In this document: positions 54,688 to 64,000 of the stretch, piece after piece
How positions within the stretch are numbered: position 1 is the stretch's first letter
Layout of the letters: each line of letters opens with the position of its first letter
Source: Roseovarius litoreus
GTDB lineage: Bacteria > Pseudomonadota > Alphaproteobacteria > Rhodobacterales > Rhodobacteraceae
Assembly (NCBI RefSeq): GCF_900142765.1
Contig: NZ_FRCB01000001.1
Coordinates: 372,001-436,000, forward strand
Direction of reading: 5' to 3'
DNA: 64,000 nucleotides
Notes under the pieces: generated by a model
Seen by the model: the letters and a program-made list of their open reading frames with translations, nothing else
Told to the model about the DNA's origin: nothing
The model's database searches: none
Program-made: the position numbers and the translations under genes

Positions 54688-57576
54688 ATGTTTGCCGAGC
54701 TGTCCATCACATCGAATTTCACCTTTCTCACCGGGGCATCGCACCCTGAGGAGTATGTGCAGCGTGCCGCCTGTCTGGGTCTGCCCGCCATCGCCATCGC
54801 CGATGACAATTCGGTGGCGGGGATCGTGCGCGCCCATGCCGCCGCCCGCGAAATCGGCCGACAGGTGGCCGAGCGGCAAGCGCTTGAAGCGCGTGACGGC
54901 CCCATCGGCCCGCCCGCCCCGGAAGGGCTGACTGCTGACGGGCCGGACTGGGCCAATATCCCCCGCCTGATTCCCGCCGCGCGGCTGTGCCTGACCGAGG
55001 GCGTGACCCTGACAGCCCTGCCGCAAGACCGCACCGGTTGGGCCAGTCTGTGCCGGTTGCTGACCACAGGCAGACGACGCGCGGAAAAAGGCGCCTGCCA
55101 TCTGACGCTGGACGATGTGCTGCAGGGCGCCGAGGGGCTGGAATTGCTGCTGCACCCGCCCGGCCCGGCGCAGGCCGCCGACTGGCTGGCACAGGCGCGG
55201 CGGCTGGTCGGTCGGCTGGGGGCGCGGATGCATCTGCTGATGGCACCGGAATATGACGGGCAGGATTCTGCGCGCTTCGACAGGCTGACCAAGCTGGCGG
55301 ACCGGCTGGGCCTGCCGGCCCTGGCCTCGGCCTGTCCGAGGATGCATCACGGGCGGCGGCGCAAGTTGGCCGATGTGATGACCGCGATCCGCCAGGGGGT
55401 GCGGGTGGACGAGCTGGGCCGGGCGGCGCTGGCCAATGCCGAGTGCCGCCTGCGCAGCGAGGCCGAGATGCTGCGGCTGTTCGCCGGGCACGAGGCCGCG
55501 GTGCATCGGGCCGGTGAGGTCGCCGCACGGTTGGCCTTTTCGCTGGACGAGCTGCGCTACGAATATCCCAGCGAGGTGGCGCACGGCGAAACCCCCGCCG
55601 AGCGTCTGCGGCGGCTCGCGCTGAAGGGGTTGGACTGGCGCTATCCGCATGGGGCGAGCGACAAGGTCCGCGCGATGCTGGAGCATGAACTGACCCTGAT
55701 CGGCAAGCTGGGATACGAGCCCTATTTCCTGACCGTGCATGATGTGGTGGCCTTTGCGCGGTCCCGCGACATCCTGTGTCAGGGGCGCGGATCGGCAGCC
55801 AATTCGGTGGTCTGCTATTGTCTTGGCGTCACCTCGGTCAGCCCCGAGATCGGCACCATGGTCTTCGAGAGATTCGTCTCGGAGGCGCGCAACGAGCCGC
55901 CCGATATCGACGTGGATTTCGAACATGAGCGCCGCGAAGAGGTGATCCAGTGGATCTATGACCGCTATGGGCGACAGCGCGCGGGGTTATGCGCCACGGT
56001 GATCCATTATCGCGGCAAGCGCGCCATCCGCGAGGTGGGCCGCGCCATGGGGCTCAGTCAGGACACCATATCGGCGCTGTCCTCGCAGCTCTGGGGGTTC
56101 TTTTCCTCGGGGCAGGTGGCGCGCGACCGGATGCGCGAGATCGGCCTTGATCCCGATGACCGCCGCCTGCGCCAGACCATGGAACTGGTCGACGAGATCG
56201 AGGGCTTTCCCCGGCATCTGTCGCAGCATGTCGGCGGCTTCGTCATCACCGAAGGACGGCTGGACGAGTTGGTGCCGATCGAGAACGCCAGCATGGCCGA
56301 GCGCACCGTGATCTGCTGGGACAAGGACGATATCGACACGCTTGGCATCCTGAAGGTGGATGTCCTCAGCCTCGGGATGCTCACCTGCATCCGCAAGGCC
56401 TTTGAGCTGCTGGCCCGGCATCACGGACAGGAGCATACGCTGGCCACCCTGCCGCCCGAGGATCCGCGCGTCTATGACATGCTGTGCCGTGCCGACAGCG
56501 TGGGCGTGTTTCAGGTGGAAAGCCGCGCGCAGATGAATTTCCTGCCTCGCATGCGGCCACGCTGTTTCTATGATCTGGTGATCGAGGTGGCGATCATCCG
56601 CCCCGGTCCCATTCAGGGCGACATGGTCCATCCCTATATCCGCCGCCGCAACGGCGAGGAGCAGGTCTCGTTCCCGTCAGACGCCTTGGGCGCCGTTCTG
56701 GGCAAGACGCTTGGCGTGCCGCTGTTTCAGGAACAGGCGATGCAGATCGCGATCACCGGCGCGGGGTTTTCCCCGGACGAGGCCGACCGCCTGCGGCGCA
56801 GCCTTGCCACGTTCAAGAAACACGGCAGCGTCAGCGAATTCCGCGACCGGTTCCTGCGCGGGATGAAGCGCAACGGCTACGACATGGACTTCGCCGAGCG
56901 CTGCTTTTCGCAGATCGAGGGCTTTGGCAGCTACGGTTTTCCCGAAAGCCATGCCGCCAGTTTCGCGCTGCTGGTCTATGCCAGCGCATGGATCAAGTGC
57001 CACCACCCCGGGATCTTCGCCTGTGCGCTGCTGAATTCGCAACCGATGGGCTTTTACGCCCCGGCCCAGATCGTGCGCGATGCGCGCGAGCACGGGGTCA
57101 CGGTGCGCCCGGTCTGCATCAACGCCAGCTATTGGGACAATGTGATGGAACCCGATGGCAATGGCGGGCTGGCGCTGCGTCTGGGGTTTCGGCAGGTCAA
57201 GGGGCTGGCCGAGGAGGACGCCGCATGGATCACCGGCGCACGCGGCAACGGATATCTTCAGGTGCGCGATGTCTGGCGCCGGGCCGGTGTGCCGCCCGCC
57301 ACCGTCACCCGGCTGGCCGAAGCCGATGCCTTCGCCGGGCTGGGGCTTGGCCGGCGTGAGGCCCTGTGGGAGGCCAAGGCGCTGGCCGGTGACCGGCCGC
57401 TGCCGCTTTTCGCAGGCGACATGGATGGCGAAGGGCTGAACGAACCCGCCGCCCACCTGCCCGCCATGACCTTGGGCGAGGAGGTGGTCGAGGATTACGT
57501 CGCGATGCGCCTGTCGCTCAAGGCCCATCCGCTGGCGCTGCTGCGCAACGCTCTGACCCCGCCCGGCGCGGGCTGA
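54688..57576 (+). CDS. dnaE2: Error-prone DNA polymerase DnaE2 (ImuC), C-terminally short
   Basis: DnaE2 is the polymerase of the ImuA-ImuB-ImuC mutasome and copies past DNA damage. The protein has a PHP domain (FAELSITSNFTFLTGASHP), the C-family palm with catalytic aspartates in PPDIDVDFEHERREEV (about residues 404-419), HLSQHVGGFVITEG and FPESHAASFALLVYASAW. At 962 residues it is shorter than usual (about 1,050-1,150): it stops just after LKAHPLALLRNAL, where the OB-fold domain normally begins. No frameshifted remnant is visible before the next gene at 57648. It has its own LexA-like box and lies 20 kb from imuB. Confidence 0.93.
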   Translation: MFAELSITSNFTFLTGASHPEEYVQRAACLGLPAIAIADDNSVAGIVRAHAAAREIGRQVAERQALEARDGPIGPPAPEGLTADGPDWANIPRLIPAARLCLTEGVTLTALPQDRTGWASLCRLLTTGRRRAEKGACHLTLDDVLQGAEGLELLLHPPGPAQAADWLAQARRLVGRLGARMHLLMAPEYDGQDSARFDRLTKLADRLGLPALASACPRMHHGRRRKLADVMTAIRQGVRVDELGRAALANAECRLRSEAEMLRLFAGHEAAVHRAGEVAARLAFSLDELRYEYPSEVAHGETPAERLRRLALKGLDWRYPHGASDKVRAMLEHELTLIGKLGYEPYFLTVHDVVAFARSRDILCQGRGSAANSVVCYCLGVTSVSPEIGTMVFERFVSEARNEPPDIDVDFEHERREEVIQWIYDRYGRQRAGLCATVIHYRGKRAIREVGRAMGLSQDTISALSSQLWGFFSSGQVARDRMREIGLDPDDRRLRQTMELVDEIEGFPRHLSQHVGGFVITEGRLDELVPIENASMAERTVICWDKDDIDTLGILKVDVLSLGMLTCIRKAFELLARHHGQEHTLATLPPEDPRVYDMLCRADSVGVFQVESRAQMNFLPRMRPRCFYDLVIEVAIIRPGPIQGDMVHPYIRRRNGEEQVSFPSDALGAVLGKTLGVPLFQEQAMQIAITGAGFSPDEADRLRRSLATFKKHGSVSEFRDRFLRGMKRNGYDMDFAERCFSQIEGFGSYGFPESHAASFALLVYASAWIKCHHPGIFACALLNSQPMGFYAPAQIVRDAREHGVTVRPVCINASYWDNVMEPDGNGGLALRLGFRQVKGLAEEDAAWITGARGNGYLQVRDVWRRAGVPPATVTRLAEADAFAGLGLGRREALWEAKALAGDRPLPLFAGDMDGEGLNEPAAHLPAMTLGEEVVEDYVAMRLSLKAHPLALLRNALTPPGAG

Positions 57577-57595
57577 TCCCTCTTGCGCGGATCGC

Positions 57596-57603
57596 TTTGC
57601 AAA
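57596..57603. promoter_or_regulatory. Candidate ScfR/PccR-type operator
   Basis: TTTGCAAA at 57596-57603 is a perfect palindrome of the kind described for RamB/PccR regulators. A second, imperfect site (GCAAAG at 57621-57626 and TGCAAA at 57628-57633) follows. Both lie within 55 nt upstream of the regulator start, suggesting autoregulation. Confidence 0.5.
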
Positions 57604-57647
57604 CCTAACCTGCCGGGAACGCAAAGCTGCAAATCCCGGAGACCAGG

Positions 57648-59048
57648 ATGCCCACGCAAAAGCTGTATGCCGGGGCCAAACTGCGCGAGACGCGTCAGCG
57701 GCTCGGCCTCACGCAGAAGGATTTCGCCACGAAGCTGGGTGTATCGCTGCCCTATCTGAACCAGATGGAGAACAACAACCGGCCGGTCAGCACCACGGTG
57801 GTTCTGGCACTGGCGCAGGAGTTCGGTTTCGACGTGACCGAGCTGAGCACCGGGGATGCGGAACGCATGGTCAGCGACATGCGCGAGGCGCTGGCCGATC
57901 CGGTCTTTGCCGATGATCCGCCGCCGCTGGCCGATCTGCGGCTGACCGCCTCGAACGCGCCGGCCCTTGCGCGCGCCTTTCTGGAACTGCACCGCGCCTA
58001 TCGACAGACCCATGAGCGGCTGGCCAGTCTGGACGAGGCTCTTGGCCGCGAGGATTCGCGCACCCAGCCAAGCCCATGGGACGAGGTGCGCGATTTCTTC
58101 CATTACTGCGACAATTACATCGACGCGATGGACCGCGCCGCCGAACGCTTTGCGCTCCCCGACGGCGCCCGGCGGCCTGTGCGCGACATCGCGACCGAAA
58201 AACTGGCGGGGCTTGGCATCACCGTCTCCGAGGTCGATAGCGGCAAATTGCGGCTCTTCGATCGCGAGGCCAAGGTGCTCTATCTTTCCTCGCATACCGA
58301 GCCACAGACACGCACCTTCCAGATGCTTCTACAGGTCGCGCTTCTGACGCAGGACAAGCTGCTGGAGGCGACGCTCGATCTGGCGCGGTTCCAATCGGAC
58401 GCGGCCCGTGCCATCGCCAAGATCGGGCTGGCCAATTACTTTGCCGGCGCAGCGCTCATGCCCTATGGCCCGTTCCTGCAGGCGGCACAGGACACGCGGC
58501 ACGATCTGGAGATTCTGGCGAACCGGTTCGGCGCATCCATCGAACAGGTCTGCCACCGGCTTTCCACCCTGCAGCGCCCCGGCGCCAAGGGCATCCCGTT
58601 CTTTTTCGTGCGCGTCGATCAGGCCGGCACCATCACCAAGCGCCATTCCGCCACACGCCTGCAATTCGCCCGCTTCGGCGGCGCCTGCCCCTTGTGGAAC
58701 GTGCATCGCGCCTTCGAGACGCCGGGTCGCTTCCTGCGGCAGCTGGCCGAAACGCCGGACGGGGTGCGCTATATCAGCCTTGCGCGCGATGTCAGCAAAC
58801 CGGGGGGCAGTTTCGGCGCACCGGTGCGCCGCTTTGCCATTGCGCTTGGCTGCGAGGTGAAACATGCCGATGCGCTGGTCTATGCCGATGATCTGGACCT
58901 GACCAACGCCCGCGCCTTTGAGCCGATCGGGATTTCCTGCCGCATCTGCGAGCGGACCGACTGCCATCAACGCTCGGTGCCGCCGTTGGAAAGACGGCTT
59001 CAGGTGATGCCCGACGAACGCGATGTGCTGCCCTACAGGGTGGGCTGA
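57648..59048 (+). CDS. Short-chain fatty acyl-CoA regulator (ScfR/PccR-RamB family)
   Basis: A 466-residue regulator: an N-terminal XRE helix-turn-helix (LRETRQRLGLTQKDFATKLG, then VSLPYLNQMENNNRPVS, about residues 12-50), an IrrE/ImmA-like central domain without an HExxH zinc motif, and a C-terminal DUF2083 domain with cysteines in CRICERTDCHQRSVPP. Relatives in Rhodobacter sphaeroides (PccR) and Corynebacterium (RamB) sense short-chain acyl-CoA and control propionyl-CoA carboxylase or acetate/glyoxylate genes. Target genes are not adjacent here. TTTGCAAA sites lie just upstream. Confidence 0.88.
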   Translation: MPTQKLYAGAKLRETRQRLGLTQKDFATKLGVSLPYLNQMENNNRPVSTTVVLALAQEFGFDVTELSTGDAERMVSDMREALADPVFADDPPPLADLRLTASNAPALARAFLELHRAYRQTHERLASLDEALGREDSRTQPSPWDEVRDFFHYCDNYIDAMDRAAERFALPDGARRPVRDIATEKLAGLGITVSEVDSGKLRLFDREAKVLYLSSHTEPQTRTFQMLLQVALLTQDKLLEATLDLARFQSDAARAIAKIGLANYFAGAALMPYGPFLQAAQDTRHDLEILANRFGASIEQVCHRLSTLQRPGAKGIPFFFVRVDQAGTITKRHSATRLQFARFGGACPLWNVHRAFETPGRFLRQLAETPDGVRYISLARDVSKPGGSFGAPVRRFAIALGCEVKHADALVYADDLDLTNARAFEPIGISCRICERTDCHQRSVPPLERRLQVMPDERDVLPYRVG

Positions 59049-59126
59049 CCGCATGGAAAAGCGGCCGGCAGGGCCGACCGCTTCGAGTGCCAGGGGATGT
59101 GTCGTCTCGTCTGCGGTGTCGTCCCG

Positions 59127-59363
59127 TCAGGCCGACAGCATCTGATAGATCTCATCCTTCAGCGCGGCGCGCTTCTTGCGCATCTCTACCTCGACCAGTT
59201 CGGCCACCGGTTCGACATTGGTCTCGGCGCGGTGAACCTTGCGATTGAGGTCGTGATATTCCTCGGCCAACCGTGCGAAATGCGCATCGGATTGCTTGAG
59301 CGCCGAGATTTTCTCGGCCTTGTCGGGAAATTCCTCATGCAGTTCGTGCGGGGTGTGAGACAT
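59127..59363 (-). CDS. DUF465/YdcH-family small protein
   Basis: A 78-residue, highly charged helical protein. SHTPHELHEEFPDKAEKISA and LAEEYHDLNRKVHRAE, then MRKKRAALKDEIYQML, match the DUF465 hairpin of two coiled helices common in proteobacteria. Function unknown. AAAGGAG precedes the ATG at 59363; a longer open frame upstream lacks similarity. It is convergent with the ScfR gene. Confidence 0.85.
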   Translation of the reverse strand: MSHTPHELHEEFPDKAEKISALKQSDAHFARLAEEYHDLNRKVHRAETNVEPVAELVEVEMRKKRAALKDEIYQMLSA

Positions 59364-59483
59364 ATGGATGCGCTCCTTTTCCTGATATGCGCTCCACGAT
59401 ACGCACAGCGCCCCCGCAGCGGCCTTGACACGGATCAAGCCAGACCACGCAACCGGGCGATTTTTCGACTTGGGCGAGACGCT

Positions 59484-61142
59484 TTAGCGCTGCGAGGTCC
59501 GCCAATCGGGATGCATCCAAGGCTCTGAATTGTCGGGCGCCAGAGGCGGGAGGCCCAGGACGTGATCGGCCACCTTTTCCCCCACCAGAATCGACGGCGC
59601 ATTGAGATTGCCATTGGTGATCCGGGGAAAGATGCTGCTGTCGGCCACGCGCAGACCTTCCACGCCGATCACCCGCGCCTCGTTGTCGACCACGGCTCCC
59701 GCATCGTCACGCCGCCCCATGCGGCAGGTGCCACAGGGATGATAGGCGCTTTCGGCATGCTCGCGGATGAAGCCATCAAGCTCATCATCGCTCCGGACAT
59801 CGGCGCCGGGCTGGATCTCGTGCCGCGCATAGGGCGCGAACGCCTGCTGCGCGAATATCTCGCGGGTCAGTCGGATGCAGGTGCGGAAATCACGCCAGTC
59901 GTCTTCATGACTCATGTAGTTGAAGCGGATCACCGGATCGTCGCCGGGATCGGCGCTGCGCAAGGTGACCGCCCCGCGCGACGGGCTGCGCATCGGGCCG
60001 ACATGCGCCTGAAAGCCGTGCCCTTCGGCGGCGGCCTGACCGTCATAGCGCACGGCGATCGGCAGGAAATGGAACTGCACATCGGGGTAGTCCACACCGG
60101 CACGCGACCGGATGAAGCCGCAGCTTTCGAACTGGTTCGATGCCCCCGGCCCTTGTTTGTTCAACAGCCAATTGGCCCCGACCCATGCCTTGCCGAAGAG
60201 ATTCCAATATTTGTAAAGGCTCACCGGCTGACTGGCCGCCATCTGGATATAGAGCTCAAGGTGGTCCTGCAGGTTCGCACCGACACCGGGCCTGTCCGCG
60301 ACCAATTCAATGCCATGCTCGGCCAGATGCGCACCCGGCCCGATCCCCGACAGCATCAGCAGCTTGGGAGAGTTGATCGAGGACGCCGCAAGGATCACTT
60401 CGGCGCGCGCACGCACAACTTCGCGGCGGCCCTTGATGATCGCCTCGACCCCGGTGGCGCGGCCATTCTCGATCACCACCTTCTGCACCAGACCGCGCAG
60501 CAGATCGCAGTTCTCGCGCTTGAGCGCCGGCTTGAGATAGGCATTCGCCGCCGACCAGCGCTGGCCTTTCCAGACGGTCATCTCGAACGGGCCGAAGCCT
60601 TCCTGCTTGGCGCCGTTGTAATCATCGGTCAGCTGATAACCGGCCTGCCCGCCTGCCTCGATGAAGGCGCGGGTCAACGGATTGGCCATGCGCCCGCGCC
60701 CGACATGCAAGGGGCCATGCTGACCGCGCCATGAAGGATCGCCGCCATGGCCGCCATCATCCCAGGATTCGAGCCGCTTGAAATAGGGCAGCACATCGGC
60801 ATAGCCCCAGCCCTCGGCGCCCTGATCGCGCCAGTGATCGTAATCGCAGGCATGACCGCGCACATAGACCATGCCGTTGATGCTGCTGGAGCCACCGATC
60901 ACCTTGCCGCGTGGGCAGGCCAGACGGCGACCGTTGAGATGCGGCTCGGGTTCCGTGCGATAACCCCAGTCATAGCGCTTCATGTTCATCGGATAGCTCA
61001 GAGCGCCGGGCATCTGGATGAACGGCCCCGCATCGGTGCCGCCATGTTCGATCACCAGAACGGATTTGCCGGCCTCGCTCAGCCGATAGGCCATGGCGCA
61101 TCCCGCGCTGCCCGCTCCGACGATGACGTAATCGGCTTCCAT
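59484..61142 (-). CDS. betA: Choline dehydrogenase
   Basis: BetA oxidises choline to betaine aldehyde and can take it on to glycine betaine. The 552-residue GMC flavoprotein has the FAD motif [20 protein letters not shown] at the N-terminus, [20 protein letters not shown] (GMC signature 1), the second signature around [19 protein letters not shown], and the active-site histidine in [11 protein letters not shown]. It is the last gene of a betC-betB-betA operon on the minus strand, which makes glycine betaine from choline-O-sulfate for osmoprotection or as carbon source. Confidence 0.95.
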   Translation of the reverse strand: MEADYVIVGAGSAGCAMAYRLSEAGKSVLVIEHGGTDAGPFIQMPGALSYPMNMKRYDWGYRTEPEPHLNGRRLACPRGKVIGGSSSINGMVYVRGHACDYDHWRDQGAEGWGYADVLPYFKRLESWDDGGHGGDPSWRGQHGPLHVGRGRMANPLTRAFIEAGGQAGYQLTDDYNGAKQEGFGPFEMTVWKGQRWSAANAYLKPALKRENCDLLRGLVQKVVIENGRATGVEAIIKGRREVVRARAEVILAASSINSPKLLMLSGIGPGAHLAEHGIELVADRPGVGANLQDHLELYIQMAASQPVSLYKYWNLFGKAWVGANWLLNKQGPGASNQFESCGFIRSRAGVDYPDVQFHFLPIAVRYDGQAAAEGHGFQAHVGPMRSPSRGAVTLRSADPGDDPVIRFNYMSHEDDWRDFRTCIRLTREIFAQQAFAPYARHEIQPGADVRSDDELDGFIREHAESAYHPCGTCRMGRRDDAGAVVDNEARVIGVEGLRVADSSIFPRITNGNLNAPSILVGEKVADHVLGLPPLAPDNSEPWMHPDWRTSQR

Positions 61143-61206
61143 GGTGGTTGTCTCCGTGATCTTTTCGGTTTCGGTCCGAGCCGGATGGCGCAGACCCGGC
61201 AAGGGC

Positions 61207-62667
61207 TCAGAACGGCGCTTCGGTCTCGCCCATCCGCACATAGACGGACTTGAGCTGCGAATAATGCGCGATCGCCGCCTTGGAGTTCTCGCGCCCCACG
61301 CCCGAAGCCTTGACCCCGCCAAAGGGCACCTCGACCGGGGCATCATTGTACGAATTGATGAAGCAACTTCCCGCCTCGAGCCGGGCGATCACCCGGTGCG
61401 CGCGCTGCAGATCGCGGGTGTAGACGCCAGCCGACAGTCCGTAGTCCGTGGCATTTGCTCGGGCGATCACGTCGTCCTCTTCGTCAAAATCGAGCACGCT
61501 GAGCACCGGCCCGAAAATTTCCTCGCGGGCTATGGTCATGTCGTCGGTGACATCGGCGAAGACCGTGGGTTCGATCCAAGACCCCGGCTTGTCGATGCGG
61601 TTACCGCCACAGACCAACCGCCCGCCTTCGGCGCGGCCCTTCTCGATATAGCCCAGCACGATCTGCAACTGCGTCTCGCTGACCATCGGGCCAAAGCTGG
61701 TCGCCTCGTCCAGCGGATCGCCGATCACCGCCTTGGCCGTGCGCTCGGCAAGGCGGGCCAGAAACGCCTCCTTGATGGCGCGGTGCACGAAGACCCGCGT
61801 GCCATTGGAACAGACCTGACCCGAGGAGTAGAAATTGCCGAGTATGGCCCCGCTCACCGCGTCTTCGATCGAAGCGTCGTCGAACACGATCAGGGGCGAT
61901 TTGCCGCCCAGTTCCATCGTCACATGCTTCATGCCCTCCGCCGCCGAGGCATAGACCTTGCGCCCCGTCGGCACGGACCCGGTCAGCGACACCTTGGCGA
62001 TGCGCGGATCGGCCACCAGCGGCCCGCCGACGCCACCCGCCCCCTGCACCACGTTGAACAGTCCCGCAGGCGCGCCGGCCTCGATCAGGATCTCGGCCAC
62101 CTTCAGGGCCGAAAGCGGGGTTGTTTCGGACGGTTTGAACACCATCGCATTGCCACAGGCCAAGGCAGGTGCCGCCTTCCAGCAGGCGATCTGGGTGGGG
62201 TAGTTCCACGCGCCAAGCCCCGCGCAGACACCCAGAGGCTCGCGGATGGTATAGGCCCAGTCGCCGCCGGACAGTTGAATATGCTCGCCCGTCAGACCCG
62301 CCGCGATGCTGCCGAAATACTCCAGCGCATCCGCGCCGCTCGTGGCATCGGCCACCAGCGTTTCCTGTAGCGGCTTGCCCGTGTCATAGGTTTCGAGCAC
62401 CGACAGGTCGTGGTTGCGGTCGCGCATGATATCGGCGGCACGGCGCAGCACGCGGCCACGCTCCATACCCGACAGGCGCGCCCAGTGCCTTTGCGCGGCC
62501 TGCGCACCGGCGATCGCCTGATCCAGAACCTGCGGCGTTGCCTCATGCAGGGTCGCGATGACAGCGCCGGTCGCAGGGTAGATCACCTCGAGCGGCGTGC
62601 CGGCCGTGTCTTCGAGATAGGCGCCATTCACGAAATGGCTGGCGTTGGGTTGGGTCGCAAATGTCAT
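61207..62667 (-). CDS. betB: Betaine-aldehyde dehydrogenase
   Basis: BetB oxidises betaine aldehyde to glycine betaine with NAD(P). The 486-residue aldehyde dehydrogenase has the catalytic glutamate in [12 protein letters not shown] (about residue 252) and the cysteine in [16 protein letters not shown] (about 286). [18 protein letters not shown] near 150-167 shows the expected pattern of betaine aldehyde dehydrogenases. It is 64 nt from betA and 39 nt from betC. Confidence 0.95.
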   Translation of the reverse strand: MTFATQPNASHFVNGAYLEDTAGTPLEVIYPATGAVIATLHEATPQVLDQAIAGAQAAQRHWARLSGMERGRVLRRAADIMRDRNHDLSVLETYDTGKPLQETLVADATSGADALEYFGSIAAGLTGEHIQLSGGDWAYTIREPLGVCAGLGAWNYPTQIACWKAAPALACGNAMVFKPSETTPLSALKVAEILIEAGAPAGLFNVVQGAGGVGGPLVADPRIAKVSLTGSVPTGRKVYASAAEGMKHVTMELGGKSPLIVFDDASIEDAVSGAILGNFYSSGQVCSNGTRVFVHRAIKEAFLARLAERTAKAVIGDPLDEATSFGPMVSETQLQIVLGYIEKGRAEGGRLVCGGNRIDKPGSWIEPTVFADVTDDMTIAREEIFGPVLSVLDFDEEDDVIARANATDYGLSAGVYTRDLQRAHRVIARLEAGSCFINSYNDAPVEVPFGGVKASGVGRENSKAAIAHYSQLKSVYVRMGETEAPF

Positions 62668-62706
62668 ATCGCCTCCGGCGGGAGTATTTCGGGAACAGTG
62701 AAAGGG

Positions 62707-64000
62707 TCAATCCCCACGGGGGAATCGCTGATTTTCCTCGACCACGTTGAGATCCATGTGGTTGCGCATGTAACGCTCGCTGGCCTTCTGCAGCGGTTGG
62801 TAATCCCACGGGTAATAGCCGCCCTTGCGCAGCGCCTCGTAGACGATCCAGCGGCGCGCCTGGCTTTCACGAACCTGCGCATCAAACGCGGCAAGATCCC
62901 AACGGGCATCGGCCATGTCGCTGAAATGCTGCAGCGTCTGCGCATGGGCGGGATCGCCTGCGAGATCGGTCAGTTCATGCGGATCGCTCTCGAGGTCGAA
63001 GAGCTGATCGGGGTCGAGCGCGCAGCGGGTGAATTTCCAACGCCCCTCGCGCAGGCAGACCAGCGGCGCATGCGAGGCCTCGGCGGCATATTCCATGGCC
63101 ACCGGGGCGCGGGAGGCGCCGCCCTGCGCCAGAGGCACGAGCGAGTGTCCTTCGGTCCATGGCGCGATCTCGTCCATCGAGACGCCGGCGAGGTCACACA
63201 AGGTGGGGCAGACATCGAGCGTGCTGACCGGGGTGCGCACCAGCCCGGGCGCCATGCCGGGCGCCGCGATCATCAAGGGGACACGCGACGCGCCTTCGTA
63301 GAAGGACATCTTGAACCACAATCCACGCTCACCCAGCATGTCGCCGTGATCCGACACGAAGAGAATGATCGTGTTGTCGGTCTGTCGCGTGCCGTCCAGT
63401 GCCGCGAGCACCTCGCCGATCTTGTCGTCGAGATAGGAGATATTGGCCAAATAGGCCCGCCGCGAACGGCGAATATCCGCCTCGGTGATGTCGAAGGAGC
63501 GCCAGTCATTGGCGTCGAAGATGCGTTTGGAATGCGGATCGTGATCCTCGTAGGCCATGGCTGGCACGGCGGGCAGAAGATGGTCGCTCTCTTCGTAGAG
63601 GTCCCAGTATTTGCGCCGCGCCACATAGGGGTCATGCGGGTGCGTGAAGCTGACCGTCAGGCACCAGGGCCGCACGTCATGGCCGCGGCCCAGATCATAG
63701 ACCTTGCGGGTGGCGTTGTAGGCCACCTCGTCGTCATATTCCAATTGGTTGGAAATCTGGGCCACGCCGCTGCCGGTGACCGATCCGAGATTGTGATACC
63801 ACCAGTCGATCCGTTCCCCGGGTTTGCGGTAATCGGGGGTCCACCCGAAATCGGCCGGGTAGATATCGGTGGTCAGACGCTCTTCGAACCCGTGCAACTG
63901 ATCCGGTCCGACAAAATGCATCTTGCCCGAAAGGCAGGTCTGATAGCCCGCGCGCCGCAGGTGATGCGCATAGGTGGGGATGTCGGCGGCGAATTCGGCT
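62707..64000 (-). CDS. betC: Choline-sulfatase, C-terminal part
   Basis: BetC hydrolyses choline-O-sulfate to choline and sulfate. About 431 residues are visible; the N-terminus, including the catalytic C-x-P-S-R formylglycine motif, is beyond the window end. Visible sulfatase features are SGKMHFVGPDQLHGFEERL, VSFTHPHDPY and ILFVSDHGDMLGERGLWFK. The C-terminal choline-sulfatase tail ends near NVVEENQRFPRGD. The frame is open to the edge. betI, the usual repressor, would be expected just outside the window if the betICBA order holds. Confidence 0.93.
   Translation of the reverse strand, partial: AEFAADIPTYAHHLRRAGYQTCLSGKMHFVGPDQLHGFEERLTTDIYPADFGWTPDYRKPGERIDWWYHNLGSVTGSGVAQISNQLEYDDEVAYNATRKVYDLGRGHDVRPWCLTVSFTHPHDPYVARRKYWDLYEESDHLLPAVPAMAYEDHDPHSKRIFDANDWRSFDITEADIRRSRRAYLANISYLDDKIGEVLAALDGTRQTDNTIILFVSDHGDMLGERGLWFKMSFYEGASRVPLMIAAPGMAPGLVRTPVSTLDVCPTLCDLAGVSMDEIAPWTEGHSLVPLAQGGASRAPVAMEYAAEASHAPLVCLREGRWKFTRCALDPDQLFDLESDPHELTDLAGDPAHAQTLQHFSDMADARWDLAAFDAQVRESQARRWIVYEALRKGGYYPWDYQPLQKASERYMRNHMDLNVVEENQRFPRGD

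Noticed and set aside
54544..55926. Minus-strand open frame of 460 codons antisense to dnaE2
   Set aside because: Gln/Pro/Arg-rich shadow without domains; dnaE2 motifs are intact on the other strand.

Overview
The window is a chromosomal stretch of an alphaproteobacterium, most likely a marine member of the Rhodobacteraceae (Roseobacter group). The evidence is the high G+C content, tightly packed genes with many ATGA start/stop overlaps, alphaproteobacterial LexA boxes (GAAC-N7-GAAC), an ScfR/PccR-type acyl-CoA regulator, DUF2794, DUF4149 and DUF465 proteins, a betCBA choline-O-sulfate operon, and a sulfoacetate-type gene set. No rRNA, tRNA, CRISPR, prophage or insertion sequence was seen. 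No gap between genes exceeds 300 bases.

Layout. 1-4427: rsmI (cut by the window edge) diverges from an LpoA-like lipoprotein, followed by glnD. 4446-11551: a catabolic island with a LacI-type regulator divergent from a tripartite tricarboxylate transporter (tctABC-like), an acylating aldehyde dehydrogenase (SauS-like) and an acyl-CoA ligase (SauT-like). This probably imports sulfoacetate, activates it and reduces it to sulfoacetaldehyde. 11827-15156: murJ, a rhomboid pseudoprotease and trpS. 15208-22285: two VOC proteins, a class IV aminotransferase, a FadH-like reductase, a LysR regulator, an FMN reductase and a MaoC/HTD2-like dehydratase. 22376-25066: the two halves of MnmC as divergent separate genes, then a DMT exporter. 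25189-26769: a DUF2946 protein and a Met/His-rich envelope protein, probably copper-linked. 26781-32783: lytic transglycosylase, dapA, NYN-LOTUS protein, yghU and glutathione-dependent formaldehyde dehydrogenase.

32897-43399: an I78 inhibitor lipoprotein, SOS-controlled imuB, DUF2794, DUF4149, an operon for leucyl aminopeptidase, NlpC/P60 hydrolase and ureohydrolase, carbonic anhydrase, a PPOX flavoprotein, a MuiA-like protein and an unknown small protein. 43403-49196: asd, an MFS carrier, an HDAC-family hydrolase, an MscS channel, rsfS and rlmH. 49413-54505: gpmI, envC, ctpA, rppH and a small secreted protein. 54688-59363: dnaE2 with a LexA-like box and no C-terminal OB domain, an ScfR regulator with a candidate operator, and a DUF465 protein. 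59484-64000: betA, betB and the 3' part of betC.

The most unusual signals are non-coding. A matching upstream module (three 11-bp repeats, about 30 nt, then TTAACCC(T)GATTCGC, then about 100 nt to the start codon) precedes both murJ and the gpmI-envC-ctpA operon. A dispersed stem-loop repeat with a compensatory base change lies upstream of dnaE2 and of an unknown gene. A small upstream open frame with a strong ribosome site overlaps the rsfS start. The SOS mutagenesis genes imuB and dnaE2 are 20 kb apart with no imuA in the window.
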